Below the pieces are notes generated by a model. It was given only the letters and a program-made list of their open reading frames with translations. It did not search any database and was not told where the DNA came from. DNA of 64,000 bases from Turbatrix aceti (lineage: Eukaryota > Nematoda > Chromadorea > Rhabditida > Panagrolaimidae), in assembly GCA_963969345.1 (NCBI GenBank), contig OZ017769.1, positions 11,287,725 to 11,351,724 of the forward strand. The letters are read 5' to 3'. The translations under genes were made by a program, and so were the position numbers. Numbering within the stretch: position 1 is the stretch's first letter; each line of letters starts with the position of its first letter. This document shows, one piece after another, positions 33,661 to 44,381 of the stretch.

Positions 33661-33969
33661 CAGTGTTCCGCTCTGGCCAAAATCGACTCTTTCGACTCCG
33701 ACTCCCAGAATCGACTATTTGACTCCAAGTCAAAATAGGTTCACAGAAAATGTATCAATAAACGCCTAAAACTGCGTGCTTTCATCTTTAACGAGTTTTT
33801 ACTTTACAAAATCAAAAATTTGGCACCAAAAATGGCTATAAAAGTGTATTTTTTTCAAAAAATTTTCATCAAAGAGTCAAAAGGTCATTTTGTAAACATC
33901 GACTCTCGACTCTCAGAGTCAGAGTCAGAGTCAAAGAGTGGACTCTGAGTCGGAGTCAGCGGAACACTG
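33661..33969. mobile_element. hAT-type MITE, 309 bp
   Basis: Perfect 12-bp terminal inverted repeats CAGTGTTCCGCT (33661-33672) and AGCGGAACACTG (33958-33969), flanked by an exact 8-bp target duplication CCCCTTTC (33653-33660 and 33970-33977). CAG at the tip and an 8-bp duplication are hAT hallmarks. Next to both ends lie clusters of GACTC/GAGTC, typical subterminal transposase-binding repeats. No coding capacity. Confidence 0.9.
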
Positions 33970-34200
33970 CCCCTTTCCCCGCGTACTAATCTAAAATCAA
34001 CTTCCAGAAACAAACTTTACTCAAAACACTCTTCACAACTATCTATGAAAGAAAGCAGCGTGCATTTCTTATATTGGTACACAGTCACGGATAGTGAATT
34101 TGGGTGTTTACGAGCTATAGGACACAGAAAAAAGAGAAGAGAGCTGTATCAAACCTAAAAGAACTCAGATGGCTGAACCTTTTTGATGCACCCTTCTTGT

Positions 34201-34808
34201 CTAGCGGGTACCACGCTTCTTGGCGGCTTCGACCATTTCGTCTTGAAGGACTTCGAGAAGTTCGAGGCGCTGATGGGTGACGCCGGTGCGATCGAAGACC
34301 AACGTCGGCTGCTTCCAGTAGTTCTCGCGGATGCGTTCCCAGTCCCAAGGAGCCTTTTCCTGGCCTACAAATTAAGATGAAAATATTTTTAGGCATTAGG
34401 TGAAAACTTACTTCTGTCGAGCCAGATTTCAAGTTTCTCGAAGCTGTGGTACACAGCGAAACAGAAGAGGCAAAACCAAATTCCAGTAAGGGCAAAGATC
34501 GGGTAAATCTCATATGCATGGCCGAGCTTTCGGAGCAAAAAGCTGAAATTCGTCAAAACGGATAATAAAGCCCATCAATAATTCAAGTTTACTCACCGAG
34601 CGGGCGTATCTCCGAGTTTCTGGGGGTTGGAGTAACGCTTGTCGCGGGAAACATCGCGTTCGTACTTGAAGAAGCCCTGGTCCTTGTCAACCTGGAGTTG
34701 ACGAGCGGCAGGCTTCGCCGTCAGACCCGAAGATGCGTATCGAAGGGCGAGGAAGCGCTGCAGCGTTGACCGAGGAATGAGCCTTGGGGTCAACGTAGAC
34801 AGCGACAT
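34201..34808 (-). CDS. NDUFA4/COXFA4-like mitochondrial protein, copy B
   Basis: Three exons (minus): 34808-34597, 34542-34412 and 34364-34201, also 168 residues. It keeps the same layout as copy A: basic presequence (MSLSTLTPRLIPRSTLQRFL), DVSRDKRYSN, RKLGHAYEIYPIFALTGIWF helix, FEKLEIWLDRS, KAPWDWERIRENYWKQPTLV and the tail THQRLELLEVLQDEMVEAAK. Introns differ: B has one in the segment before RKLGHAYE that A lacks, and A has one after KKPTVV that B lacks, while the intron within DRS is shared. Stronger third-position G/C than copy A suggests it is the more highly expressed copy (inference). Confidence 0.72.
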
Positions 34809-35257
34809 GACGACTCGTTGGCAAGTTGAATGCTTATTGCAGAGCCTAAACGGAATAATAAAATGAACGTCGTCAAGTAAAGATTGTCGCGGTAAAAAAC
34901 ACGTGAAAAAAATCAATAAACGATAAGCATTCGCAGAATAAAACGCACGTAACACGCTGAACTGCAAGTAATCCAGGATATCATAAGGCAATCGGAAGAA
35001 GTTATAACAACAGAAATGCAAAATCCATGCAAAGAGCAAAAAATAAAAAATACAAAAAAAACCGGCGAAACACATGGCAAGAAAATCTTGCGTCAAATTT
35101 TTTCGTGTCGAGAAAAATACTGCGCATGCAACCGATCTGCCTGATCATCGGTCTTTGCAATCACAATCACGCATCGAATAATAGTTGCCACGCAGGTGTA
35201 TTGTGCTACGAACGTTCATTTTATTCTTGTAATTTTCTGACAGGTATTATTCCTATC
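34809..35257. promoter_or_regulatory. divergent promoter region, NDUFA4-like B and RNASEK
   Basis: About 450 bp separates the two starts, which face away from each other. No ORF. TTTCTGACAG at about 35234-35243 is acceptor-like and may end a 5' UTR intron of RNASEK. Confidence 0.4.
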
Positions 35258-35545
35258 ATGGCTCTCTGCCCGCTCTGTGGACCCAAGCTATCGGCGTTCT
35301 GCATGGTGATCTCGGTATGGGGAATTGTTTTCCTCGGCCTGCTTGGTGTCTTCTTTCACACACAAGCCGTCACCCTCTTCCCCGATCTACACCTACACGA
35401 AGGCGCTGGGCACTTTGATGTCGTCGAAATCGGTGAACGATACGACGCAAAAGCTCACCAATGCTGGCTGGCAGCTGGACTCTACGCTGTTACGTTCATC
35501 TTCGTCTTTGTTCAGAATCGCTTTAACAACGCATCCATTTTCTGA
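35258..35545 (+). CDS. RNASEK: Ribonuclease kappa
   Basis: Single exon, 95 residues, matching the length of animal RNase kappa. Conserved start ALCPLCGPKLSAFCMVISVW (C-x-x-CGPKL), first TM helix to GVFF, the short loop ending in AHQCWLAAGLYAVTF with its conserved Cys and AAGLY, and second helix FIFVFVQNRFN. RNASEK is a small two-TM protein linked to the V-ATPase and endocytosis. Start chosen at the ATG that gives the family start; a splice acceptor-like CTGACAG sits just upstream. Confidence 0.95.
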   Translation: MALCPLCGPKLSAFCMVISVWGIVFLGLLGVFFHTQAVTLFPDLHLHEGAGHFDVVEIGERYDAKAHQCWLAAGLYAVTFIFVFVQNRFNNASIF

Positions 35546-36191
35546 GAATTCCAAGATTTTTACCGTTATATATCTTGTTGGATCGAGCCTCAACAAGTGT
35601 GCCTTCTTGTAAAAGAATTTTTATATTTTGCATAATTCACTTTGCTTAATTGTATCCAGGATTAAGCCTATTTGTAATGCGTGGTTATATACAATATATT
35701 GCACTGATTTTTACGAATTAATAGATTAATAAAAATTATATTTGTTATTTATTTGGTCCAATGGGAAATGGACTAATGAAATATTACGCTTTGCTGTCGT
35801 GGCGAGACCCTAATAGAGGGTAAATTGTGCAGTAACGGTATTTTTTGACCTCGAGTTACGATATTCTGCATAGTAAGAAAATATTATTTCACATCAGTAA
35901 ATTTTAAAACATTTTTTTACGTTAACTTCTCGAATAACAATGTTTTATGACATAATATGTTTTTTATTCGATAAAAAATTTATTAACACAGAAACACTTA
36001 CATACGTTTTCCTTCTCCCACAAGGAAAGAAAGAGAAGGAACATCAAACAAGTTGGTGGTAATGAAAACAGGGTCGATCAAAATCATTATTCTTTTTACT
36101 TCGCCCCACGCAGCCACCCTTTTGATTCTGCCGGTCGTCTGCCCGGTTGATTAATCAATATATTTTATTTTGTACTTTTGTGATATTTGCA
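35546..36191. other. intergenic, AT-rich
   Basis: RNASEK 3' UTR with AATAAAA signals around 35730, then AT-rich sequence and the presumed promoter of the ankyrin-SAM gene. No gene seen. Confidence 0.45.
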
Positions 36192-38877
36192 ATGTCTGCC
36201 AACAAAGGACCAGATTGGTATAATGAAACTGATATCGACAAGATGCACATGTTAGCTGCTTGTTCGGAAGGGCGGGTGGATATTATTTGTGACTTTATCG
36301 ACAAAAAGGGCGTCCTCGTGGATGAGTTTGACGATGATCGTACAACGGCTTTACAAATTGCTGCTGCCAAGGGGCACGTCAAGTTGGTGGGTATCACAAG
36401 TAAATTCAGTGAGAATTTAGCTTTTTTTTAGTCCGAATATCTGATCGACCTAGACGCAGATCTGGAAAGTTGTAACGTTGTTGGCTACACTCCACTGCTC
36501 CATGCGTGCCGGGAAGGTAACCTGGAGGTTGTCAAACTTTTGCTCCAGCGAGGAGCAAAGCTGGACGTAACCACGTTCACTGGTGCGTCGCCTTTGACCC
36601 TCGCCTGTGCTGGAGGGCATTTTGAACTCGTAAAGTACCTCATCAGTCTCAAGGATTGTGGGGTCGAAATCAACCCCAAGACAAAGGACAGCTCGCCTTC
36701 ACCTCTGCTGGCCGCGGCATTCAAAAATCAACCGGTGATCTCGTCGTGCCTAGTTTCGCGGGGAGCAAGGGTGGATTACGTCATGCCACAATATGCTCTC
36801 GATATTCTCTCATGTGTCGTCATGTGTTCGTCAGCGACCATGTTTAGCACTCTCCTGGATTTGGGTGCAAAACCAGAAATTATTCGAAATTATAAAAATT
36901 CAAATATCGATGACCTGGTCAATATCTGTGGTCGCGTGGATATATGGCGTGTACTTCAGGATTATAGAAGACAAAAACAGAGGCGTAAGGATAAGTGGAT
37001 GTCAATAAATTTATTTTGTATTTTTTAGATTATCCCACGACGGTTGACATCAGAACAGTTATTCAGGAAGGACGTGTCGTGGAGTTGATTGATTTGCTTG
37101 CGCATCCCGAAAAGTGGACCAAGCTCGAAAACAGTCAGACTCCACTGATGTATGCTGTGATTTTTGGGCAAACGGAAGCGGTAAAGATATTTTTTTAATG
37201 ACAATACAAAATTTGATTTCAGCTGAGAACAGTCATTGACTCAAAAAGTGATCTCAACGTTCAGGAATCTAAATCTGGACTTACGGCATTGATGATCGCG
37301 GCGATATTGGGGTAAGACCCGAGATGTAACTTTTTTTACATTTGTGACCATTTTTGTGTTTTACAGAAACAATGAAATGATAACCATGCTACTGTACTCC
37401 GGAGCTAAGGTGTCCATAAAATGCGATTTTGGTTGGACCGCACTTGACTTTGCCTATCATGCCAGTTGGTTTCTCCGATTTTTAGTCCGTTCAAAAATCC
37501 TTCATTTTCAGATGGCATGAGTCGTGAAGTTTTGACACAACTTCACAAGCGTCTTGCCGGACTTCCTTTAACGGCGTACAAAAAATCAGAAAACCCCATG
37601 CACTTTCATTCACTCAATCGATCCACTAGGGCACTGTAGCTTTTGATACTGTAAATAGACAAAAATATAATTTCAGACGCTTTCAAAGCTCCTTCAACGT
37701 GTTGGATTAGCAGAAAGTGGTCAGCCGGTTGATTTTCGTCCTCGGGAGGAATTTCTTTCTGGCTTCGAGACAGGCAGCGTGGATATCGCCGCCTTACCAG
37801 ACTACTTTACGACCGCAGATGATATCCTGCGAGGAGATAACAGAAGATCCCGCTTGAAATTCCCATCTGCTGAAAGTTACCTTCACATGGTGCGAAACAT
37901 TGCGCATAGCTGGTACCGTAATGCTTTTTTTCTCAAACCATTTGCGCTTGGTATTCCTTTTTACGGTGACTATGAGAGGATTGTGGATAACCTCGAGTGG
38001 AAATCGGATGACAATATGCTCGAGTGCGACGGGCATTACTCCACTGCGCAGAAGTATTGCGCCTTGCTCGTGGGTTTTTTATGTTGAAAAGTTCGTTAAC
38101 AGTTTTTTTGCAGGCCAGGAATCGGTATAGTACCACTACGTCTGTGAACTCACTGGTCAGCAGTGATTCCAGTCCTTTGAGGAAGCTGGGCATCCCGTTG
38201 CGAGCTGATCACCTCCACGCAGCCCGCCAGAATCATAAATCGCCACAACTTTCGTCGTCTGCAAACGCGGCTCTGCTCTCGGGCCGCAGTGCGACCCCCC
38301 TGTCCGAGCAACTCCATTCAGAGGCTGCGATGAAGCCTTTGTTCACGACCATGAATAATTACCTCACGCCGAACAACAATGCCGCGGCTCAGATAGAACA
38401 CATCCGCTCGCATTCAACTCAGTCGGCGACCCCTGCCATGATGAGTACCTACGACGACCACCATCAAGAGCGACAGCTGAGAAGCACGGCTTCGTCGCCG
38501 CGAATGTCAAAGCAACATAACCATGAACGGCAGTCTTCAAAGCCCGGTAGCAGTACTTCCACCGATACATTGGAACAAAATGGTAAACACTTTTTTTTAT
38601 AAAAAAAAATATAAAAATTTCAGAATTCAAAAATGTATCAGATGTCGTTGCCAAGAAATTGAAATCTGCCGGATGCGAACATTACCAGAAATACGCAGAT
38701 GCTTTTCGCGAACAGGAAGTAGACATCTCTACGCTCCTGGAGTGCACTCGAGAAGATCTTGCAAAAATTTTGAAATCCGTGAAAAGTCCGACAAAAAATC
38801 ATGATGTTCACCTGATCCAGGAGCTGATCACCCACCTCAGACACAATTGTGTCCAAAATCTACGTTTTGAAAAATGA
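36192..38877 (+). CDS. ankyrin-repeat and SAM-domain protein (ANKS3/6-like)
   Basis: Nine or so exons: 36192-36386, 36432-36984, 37029-37180, 37223-37311, 37367-37464, 37512 to about 37528 or later, 37677-38069, 38114-38582 and 38624-38877. Ankyrin repeats are clear: TALQIAAAKGHVKLSEYLID, GYTPLLHACREGNLEVVKLL, SPLTLACAGGHFELVKYLIS, TPLMYAVIFGQTEA and TALMIAAILGNNEMITMLLY. A Ser/Gln-rich linker follows, then a C-terminal SAM domain (KLKSAGCEHYQKYADAFREQ, EVDISTLLECTREDLAKIL). This architecture fits ANKS3/ANKS6, scaffolds of cilia and RNA regulation that bind each other through SAM domains. The exon 6 donor is unresolved: the frame needs a donor at 37529, while the better-looking ones break frame. 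Confidence 0.8.
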
Positions 38878-38978
38878 ACAAAATATATGAATTATTTTAA
38901 AAAACTTATTTAATAAAAAATAACATTCAAAAAACAGCTTATAGAAAAAGTCGGAATTGTACTGTACCTTTGATCAGA

Positions 38979-40781
38979 TCACGGCACACAGCGTCCGATG
39001 AAGCGGGGATACAGGGTGACGTCGCGAATGTGGTAGGAGCCGGTAAGCCAGCAGACGAAGCGCTCCACGCCCAGGCCGTAGCCTCCATGAGGGCAGCTGC
39101 CAAACTTGCGCTGATCGATGTACCAGTAGTAGGGCTTGGGGTCGATGTTGTTGGCGACGAGGCCGTTGACAATGTCGTCGGCATTCCACATACGCATCGA
39201 GCCGCCGACAATTTCACCAACACCGGGCATGAGGAGATCGACGGATTCGGTCAGGTCGGGGCGATCCGCGCAGCGAGCCATGTAGAAGGCCTTGATGCCA
39301 CCGGGGAATTTGTGCAAAAGAATGGGCTGCAAATATTGAAAATAAACAACGCTGCTATAAAAAGGGGGGAAAACATACCCTGTTAATGGTATCTGTCATG
39401 TGTCGCTCGGGGGCCTCGGGAATGTCTTCGCCGTACTCAAAAGGCTTTCCTTCTTCGTTGGTCACGTTGTGCTCCTGCAGCCACTTGATTGCGTCGTCGT
39501 AGGTCATCCGGAGGAAGGGACGCTGGGGAGCGACGAACTCCTAAAAAACTGCAATTTTGACTATGAAAACAAAAAAGTCCACTTACCTTGTTCTGCTCCT
39601 GAATCAGCTGCTTGAGCTCAGGATCAGATAGACAACGATCCACCGTGTCGCAAACCAAATCTTCAATACGATCCAGCAAATCGTCGAACGTGATGAACGG
39701 GCACTCAGCTTCCAAATGAGTGTACTCCGCGAGATGCCGCCGAGTACGGCTCTTCTCCGCTCGGTACGACTGAGCAAGGCAGAAGACATCCCCCAGGCTT
39801 GGAATACACGTCTCAAGATAGAGTTGCGACGACTGGGTAAGGTAAGCAGGTTCACCGAAGTAGTCGAGACCAAAGAGCGTCGATCCACCCTCGACTTGCG
39901 TCTGGACGAGAGTTGGGGGAAATACCTCGGTGTAGTGCCTGGAATGGTAGTGATCTCGGAACGCCTTGGTAATACCGGAACGAATGCGTAAAATGCGAGA
40001 AGCGTTTTCGCCGCGAATGACGAGATGCCGGTTATCAAGTAGAGTGTCGACGTTGGCCTCTTCGTTGAGGACGACATCGATGCCCCCAGCTGGGGCGGCG
40101 GAGATCAACTCCCAGTAGTCAGCAATGAGTTCGACGCCACCGGGCGCCTGCTTGCCTTCGGGAACCTTTTTGACGGTTCCGTAAACCGTGATGGTGGATT
40201 CCGTGCTTAAGGTGAGGGCAGCGTAAGTCTGGCAGAGCTTGTCGGTGAAGACCGTCTGCAGATAACCGCTGCCATCGCGCAACACCACAAAAAACAGAAC
40301 TTTGCCTGGAAAAAATATATTTAGGCCAAAATCAGAATTAAAAAATTTAGAAAAACTGACTTTGTTGCCTAAGACGATGAACGTAAGCCGATACGCGAAT
40401 ACGTGCACCGACCTTGCCTGGCGCATCCCGGATCTTGGTGGTCGTGGCTTCTGAAAGCGAAGCATCAAGCGTGATAGAAATTTTCTGTGCGGCTTCCAAA
40501 GCAGCGGCGTTTCCGGCCGCGGCTGCAACTGCCACGTCAGCAGCCTTGGTCAGCTTCTTCTTCTCGCCTTCAAACCGCTTCTGGCTCTTCTTGATCGCGC
40601 TCTTCGCCGGCGCCTCCCAAACTCGTTGGCCATCCTTTACGACCGAAACTTTGAAGTTGCCGTCAATCTTGTCGGCGATCAGCATGGCCTTAAGCAGGGA
40701 TTGCACGGGTTTTAGTTCACTACCATCGCCAGTTTCGTCGCTTCCGGTGTCCGCACAGATGAAGACAACTTCTCCAGCCAT
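38979..40781 (-). CDS. NARS1: cytosolic asparaginyl-tRNA synthetase
   Basis: Four exons (minus): 40781-40361, 40305-39587, 39540-39379 and 39326-38979, 549 residues versus 548 in human. It charges tRNA-Asn. Domains: the eukaryote-specific N-terminal region ([20 protein letters not shown] to the Lys-rich [11 protein letters not shown]), an OB-fold anticodon domain ([35 protein letters not shown]), then the class II core with motif 1 near [16 protein letters not shown], motif 2 [20 protein letters not shown] and motif 3 [14 protein letters not shown]. The end [13 protein letters not shown] is the usual NARS terminus. Stops of this gene and the ankyrin-SAM gene are 101 bp apart. Confidence 0.96.
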
Positions 40782-41074
40782 TGCCTTAAAAAAAAGCACA
40801 ACGATTTAGCACTGACAAAAATTACTGAGACACAAAGAGCGAAAAGTATAAATACTCTACTTTGTCGCAAATGCAAACGATGTTGTGCAATTTTGGGTTA
40901 GCCGTGTGTTGTGCTTGCAGCGTGCGAAATGTAGTGCAGGCGTGAACAAATAAAATAGCCTCAAAAGCAAAATGTGAAAAATTTGTTCAAAATGTGCCTC
41001 ATTTTTCGTTTTTAGAAAATTTGGTAGCTTTTTTTTTACAAATTTCATTTAACATTTTTCAAAAGGGTGTTAAA
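40782..41074. other. NARS1 upstream region
   Basis: Short AT-rich region with the presumed NARS1 promoter; no gene. Confidence 0.4.
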
Positions 41075-41135
41075 GTCGGGGAAAATTTTCCCCGTCTCCG
41101 ACGAATTTTGCCCCCGTCGGGGAAAATTTTCCCCG
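41075..41135. repeat. duplicated 20-bp palindrome
   Basis: The perfect palindrome core GGGGAAAATTTTCCCC occurs twice, each time as GTCGGGGAAAATTTTCCCCG (41075-41094 and 41116-41135), 41 bp apart, followed by a run of C. Similar in style to the TCTCCCGGGAGA palindromes in the MITE at 8520. Confidence 0.75.
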
Positions 41136-41400
41136 CCCCCCCCCCCCCACAGATTACAAGAGCATGAACAAAATTCGTCCGCATATCGGGATACTCGTAC
41201 GAATCGACTTCCCAAGATACGACGATAGTGACAATCTCAATATTGGGTTTATCGGTTGTCAACCGAGCCAAACTTGCTGAGCCGAACATTTGAGCCGCTT
41301 GGCACGGCTCGACGATCCTCGAGCCGAGCATTCAAGCGATCGACTCAGCTCGCTCGCTCGGCTTGAATGCTTAGAAACAATTACAAATATGACTTTCGTG
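41136..41400. other. intergenic with a GCTCG-rich imperfect hairpin
   Basis: GAGCCGAGCATTCAAGC (about 41321-41337) faces GCTCGGCTTGAATGCT (about 41356-41371); together they can fold into a hairpin. No gene. Confidence 0.5.
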
Positions 41401-41690
41401 CCCGCACTCGCATAAAGAGCACTAAAGGAGCACAACGGGAGAGAAAGGCGCGTATCCTATAGGAGCTATCAAGGGTCGGAACGAAAATGAAGGAGCACAA
41501 TGAAGCGCACCGCGCAACATTATCCATCTTCCTGTGATGCTTATTCAAATTCCTTTGATAAAAACAAATAAATTAGAATTGCGGAGCGCAACAAAGCACA
41601 TGAACGCGAATTTGTCACAAAAATAAACATTCGCGCGCAAGGCCTTCCCCTCCTGTTGTGCTCCTTTAGTGCTCCTTATGCGAGTGCGGG
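41401..41690. mobile_element. inverted-repeat (foldback/MITE-like) element, 290 bp
   Basis: CCCGCACTCGCATAAAGAGC at 41401 is mirrored by the complement ending GCGGG at 41690; about 40 of the first 45 bases pair (both arms include ACTAAAGGAGCACAAC). No clear target duplication in the flanks (CTTTCGTG against TGGCTCAA), so the class is open. Confidence 0.65.
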
Positions 41691-43319
41691 TGGCTCAATT
41701 TGCGGCTGACAAAATTACAATTGCTCGTAAATTTTTTGAATTGGTATTTTTTTCATAATTTAAAAATTTTTCATCAATACTACTAATAGTTATTCAATAT
41801 TACTAATAGTTAATTACTAATAGTTAATAATAATAGTTAACTTTGAATTATTTTTTTATACTATCAATGGTTTTGGGTTTGGCTAGTTGTGGAACTTGAA
41901 AACAGATCAAATCGGATACCTATAATTTTTAGCATTTTGCAGACAAATTTTTTTCAGCCAGGTTGGTTATATGAAAAACCTGTTTAGTATGCAAAATAAG
42001 AACGAACGTCCCGTGACCTTTTTATTTCTATTGTTTATACCCAATCAGGTGCACATTGTACTAGCATCTCACGGTAGTAATACCTTTAATTCTACTTGTT
42101 TGTACTCTCAGCTCTTTGTCACGTGTTTACCGATTTTTGCAACCAATGCCACTGCCTGCTATGCAGCTGACAACTCGCAATCATGGAAGAAAAGGCAGGT
42201 GACCAATAAATTGCATGTTGCATTTGTTTTGTTTTTTTTTGCTTACATGAGGTGCAGGCTATTATATTTAATTTTCGGTCAAGTTAAATTTTTTTGCTAC
42301 GTGATTTGAACTTGGGCAATACCTGTCAAGTTTCATTTCATCAAACTGGGTGCATGCATGGTGACGGCAAATAGTTCATCGAGCATCGTTCTCTCCCGCG
42401 ACAAATACAATATCTATCAGAGTAAAATCTACTCTGATTTTTTTGCCGTTTAATAAAAATTAAGGCAGCACATGGAATATTGTGCTTATCATGCGCGCTA
42501 CTTCAGTCATAAAATTTTGCGATTGTGTAACAGACGCTAATTATCCCATTTTTTCATGCTCTGATAACACTTATGCATAACTTTCAATTTTGTATGCAAG
42601 CAATATATATAACTTTGCCTTTGTTTCGTAACTTTGGTGAACCTTGGTACAGCATCAAAACAATTTTTATACTCTTTTTTTCCTGCACAGGAAACGCAAC
42701 ACGTGTTGTTTTCTGGTGTATCGTAGGTTCTTGTTTTGCATAGTAAACCCTAATGCATGTGCCTTATGCCTAGAGATCTCTTGCGTGTATCAGCTGATAG
42801 TGACGTGAACTATTACCCGCGTCTGACTGAACGACACTTCTTCCCGCCCTGCCTCCAACTCCTTCACACGACAAAGTACTTTGCTATTTAGATTATATAT
42901 TTTGCCGAAGAACGCTCTAGGATTATACTCTGCACTTCTTCATGATAGTATCTGGTTCTTCCTTTCTTGACTGCTCATTGTAATAAATTTTTTACTATAG
43001 TGGTGTTTTGACACACCTTGGCTGGTTGATGCCTTGTTTCTCAGTTTAGTTCAGGGTATCCCCTTTGTTATCTCTCTCCCAGCATTGTAGCGCTTCTTTG
43101 CGCATAGAATATAAGTATCTTTATCCCAGTCGTACTGGGTCATCTACCGATCGATAAGTGCCATTTTAAAAAGGGGAGTCCCCGACCTCTTCCTTCTTCG
43201 CCTCCCTCCGTGCAGCTGACGATCCACCCGTCTGGGTCATCGCTCGTTTACTCGCCCATCAGCAAACGTACATTTTCCAGTGTTCTGTGTTTTCATCTCG
43301 CCATCACCATCAACCAATC
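41691..43319. other. gene-poor AT-rich stretch upstream of the BBOX-like gene
   Basis: No supported gene in about 1.6 kb. A few CTAATAGTTA repeats occur near 41779-41840. The last few hundred bases, richer in C and T, probably contain the promoter and 5' UTR of the next gene. Confidence 0.45.
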
Positions 43320-44381
43320 ATGCAAGCCTTTGCCAAACGAGTCCAGGTATCCTCCGTTCTCAAATCCTGTAAAACTCTACCTAAATCCCTTGCCATAACC
43401 TGGGATGACAATTTCAAGGCTGAATTTCCCTACTGTTGGCTACGTGATACTGCTGGAACGACCCGTCCTGCTCTCGTGCACATCGATCTCAACACTCGTC
43501 CGGAACACGTTGTTGTCGATGCGAACAAAAGCCTGCTTCATGTCACGTGGCCGTGCTTTGTTAACCTGAGGTTTGTTATCTGAGCAGAACAGACTCCATC
43601 GTCACGCGCTTTTTTTCGCCTTTCTTTGTATCAAAAAAAGAGAGAAAGAAATTCACGTGCATTTGACTCGGCCAAATCAGCAGTGCCTGATTTCAGTTAT
43701 TCATCGTCGTTCCTGCGTGAGAATGTATCTCGCCTCGGAACCGAACTCAGAACCGGAAACAATTATGCGAAATCCGATTCCGATGGCTCTGCTGCCAATT
43801 TCGAGCCCCAGAGAGCAAATTCCATTCTGAATGGCAAGCTATGGCACGAAACAAGTCAGTCCCCGATTGCGCCAAGCCTGGTCATGGGTCAATGCGAGTG
43901 GGCAAATGGAGCACGTGAGCCGGGAACGCTCTGGGCTCATCTCGAGACCGTGCCTTCGCTCTGCGTTGTTGACGTTATGGAAGAAACCGTCGATCCCGCT
44001 GAATTGACACTAATCGACGCCGAGTATGCTCTTCGAATCATGGCGACCGAACATCCCGAGGAATTTCAATTTTTTCAACGCTGTAAAATCCAGTATAGCG
44101 AGGGACCTTTCCGAGCATTTCACCCGATTTATGAATTATCGTCCGATGAAAAGAGTTTGAAGCAGGTTACGTTCAACAATACCCTCCGAAGCCCTCTCCT
44201 CAGTACGCCATCTCTCGAGACCCTCTATCGTAGCTTGCAAATATTTGGTCGTGTCTGTGCACGTGCATCGCAGCCTTTTCATCTCTTTCCCGGTCGACGG
44301 CTGCTCATAGACAACACACGTGCCATGCTCGGTTCACCTGCCCAGAACGGTCGACGACTACGGCTCAGTCTCATTCATTAG
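43320..44381 (+). CDS. gamma-butyrobetaine dioxygenase-like probable pseudoenzyme
   Basis: Two exons: 43320-43570 and 43697-44381, 311 residues. It descends from the BBOX1/TMLHE family of Fe(II)/2-oxoglutarate dioxygenases of carnitine synthesis: N-terminal WDDNFKAEFPYCWLRDTAGT (family WLRDNCxC), LLHVTWP, and the C-terminal block KQVTFNNTLRSPLLSTPSLE with FPGRRLLIDNTRAM. The zinc-binding cysteines of the N-domain are absent; the iron ligands are changed: the HxD motif reads WAHLE (H-x-E) and the distal His position in the family motif DNWRLLHGR reads DNTRAMLGS. The central stretch before the HxD site is also shortened. Catalysis is unlikely; a non-enzymatic or vestigial role is inference. Confidence 0.72.

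Noticed and set aside
41971..42309. ORF of 112 codons upstream of the BBOX-like gene
   Set aside because: Hydrophobic low-complexity translation without family or splice signals.
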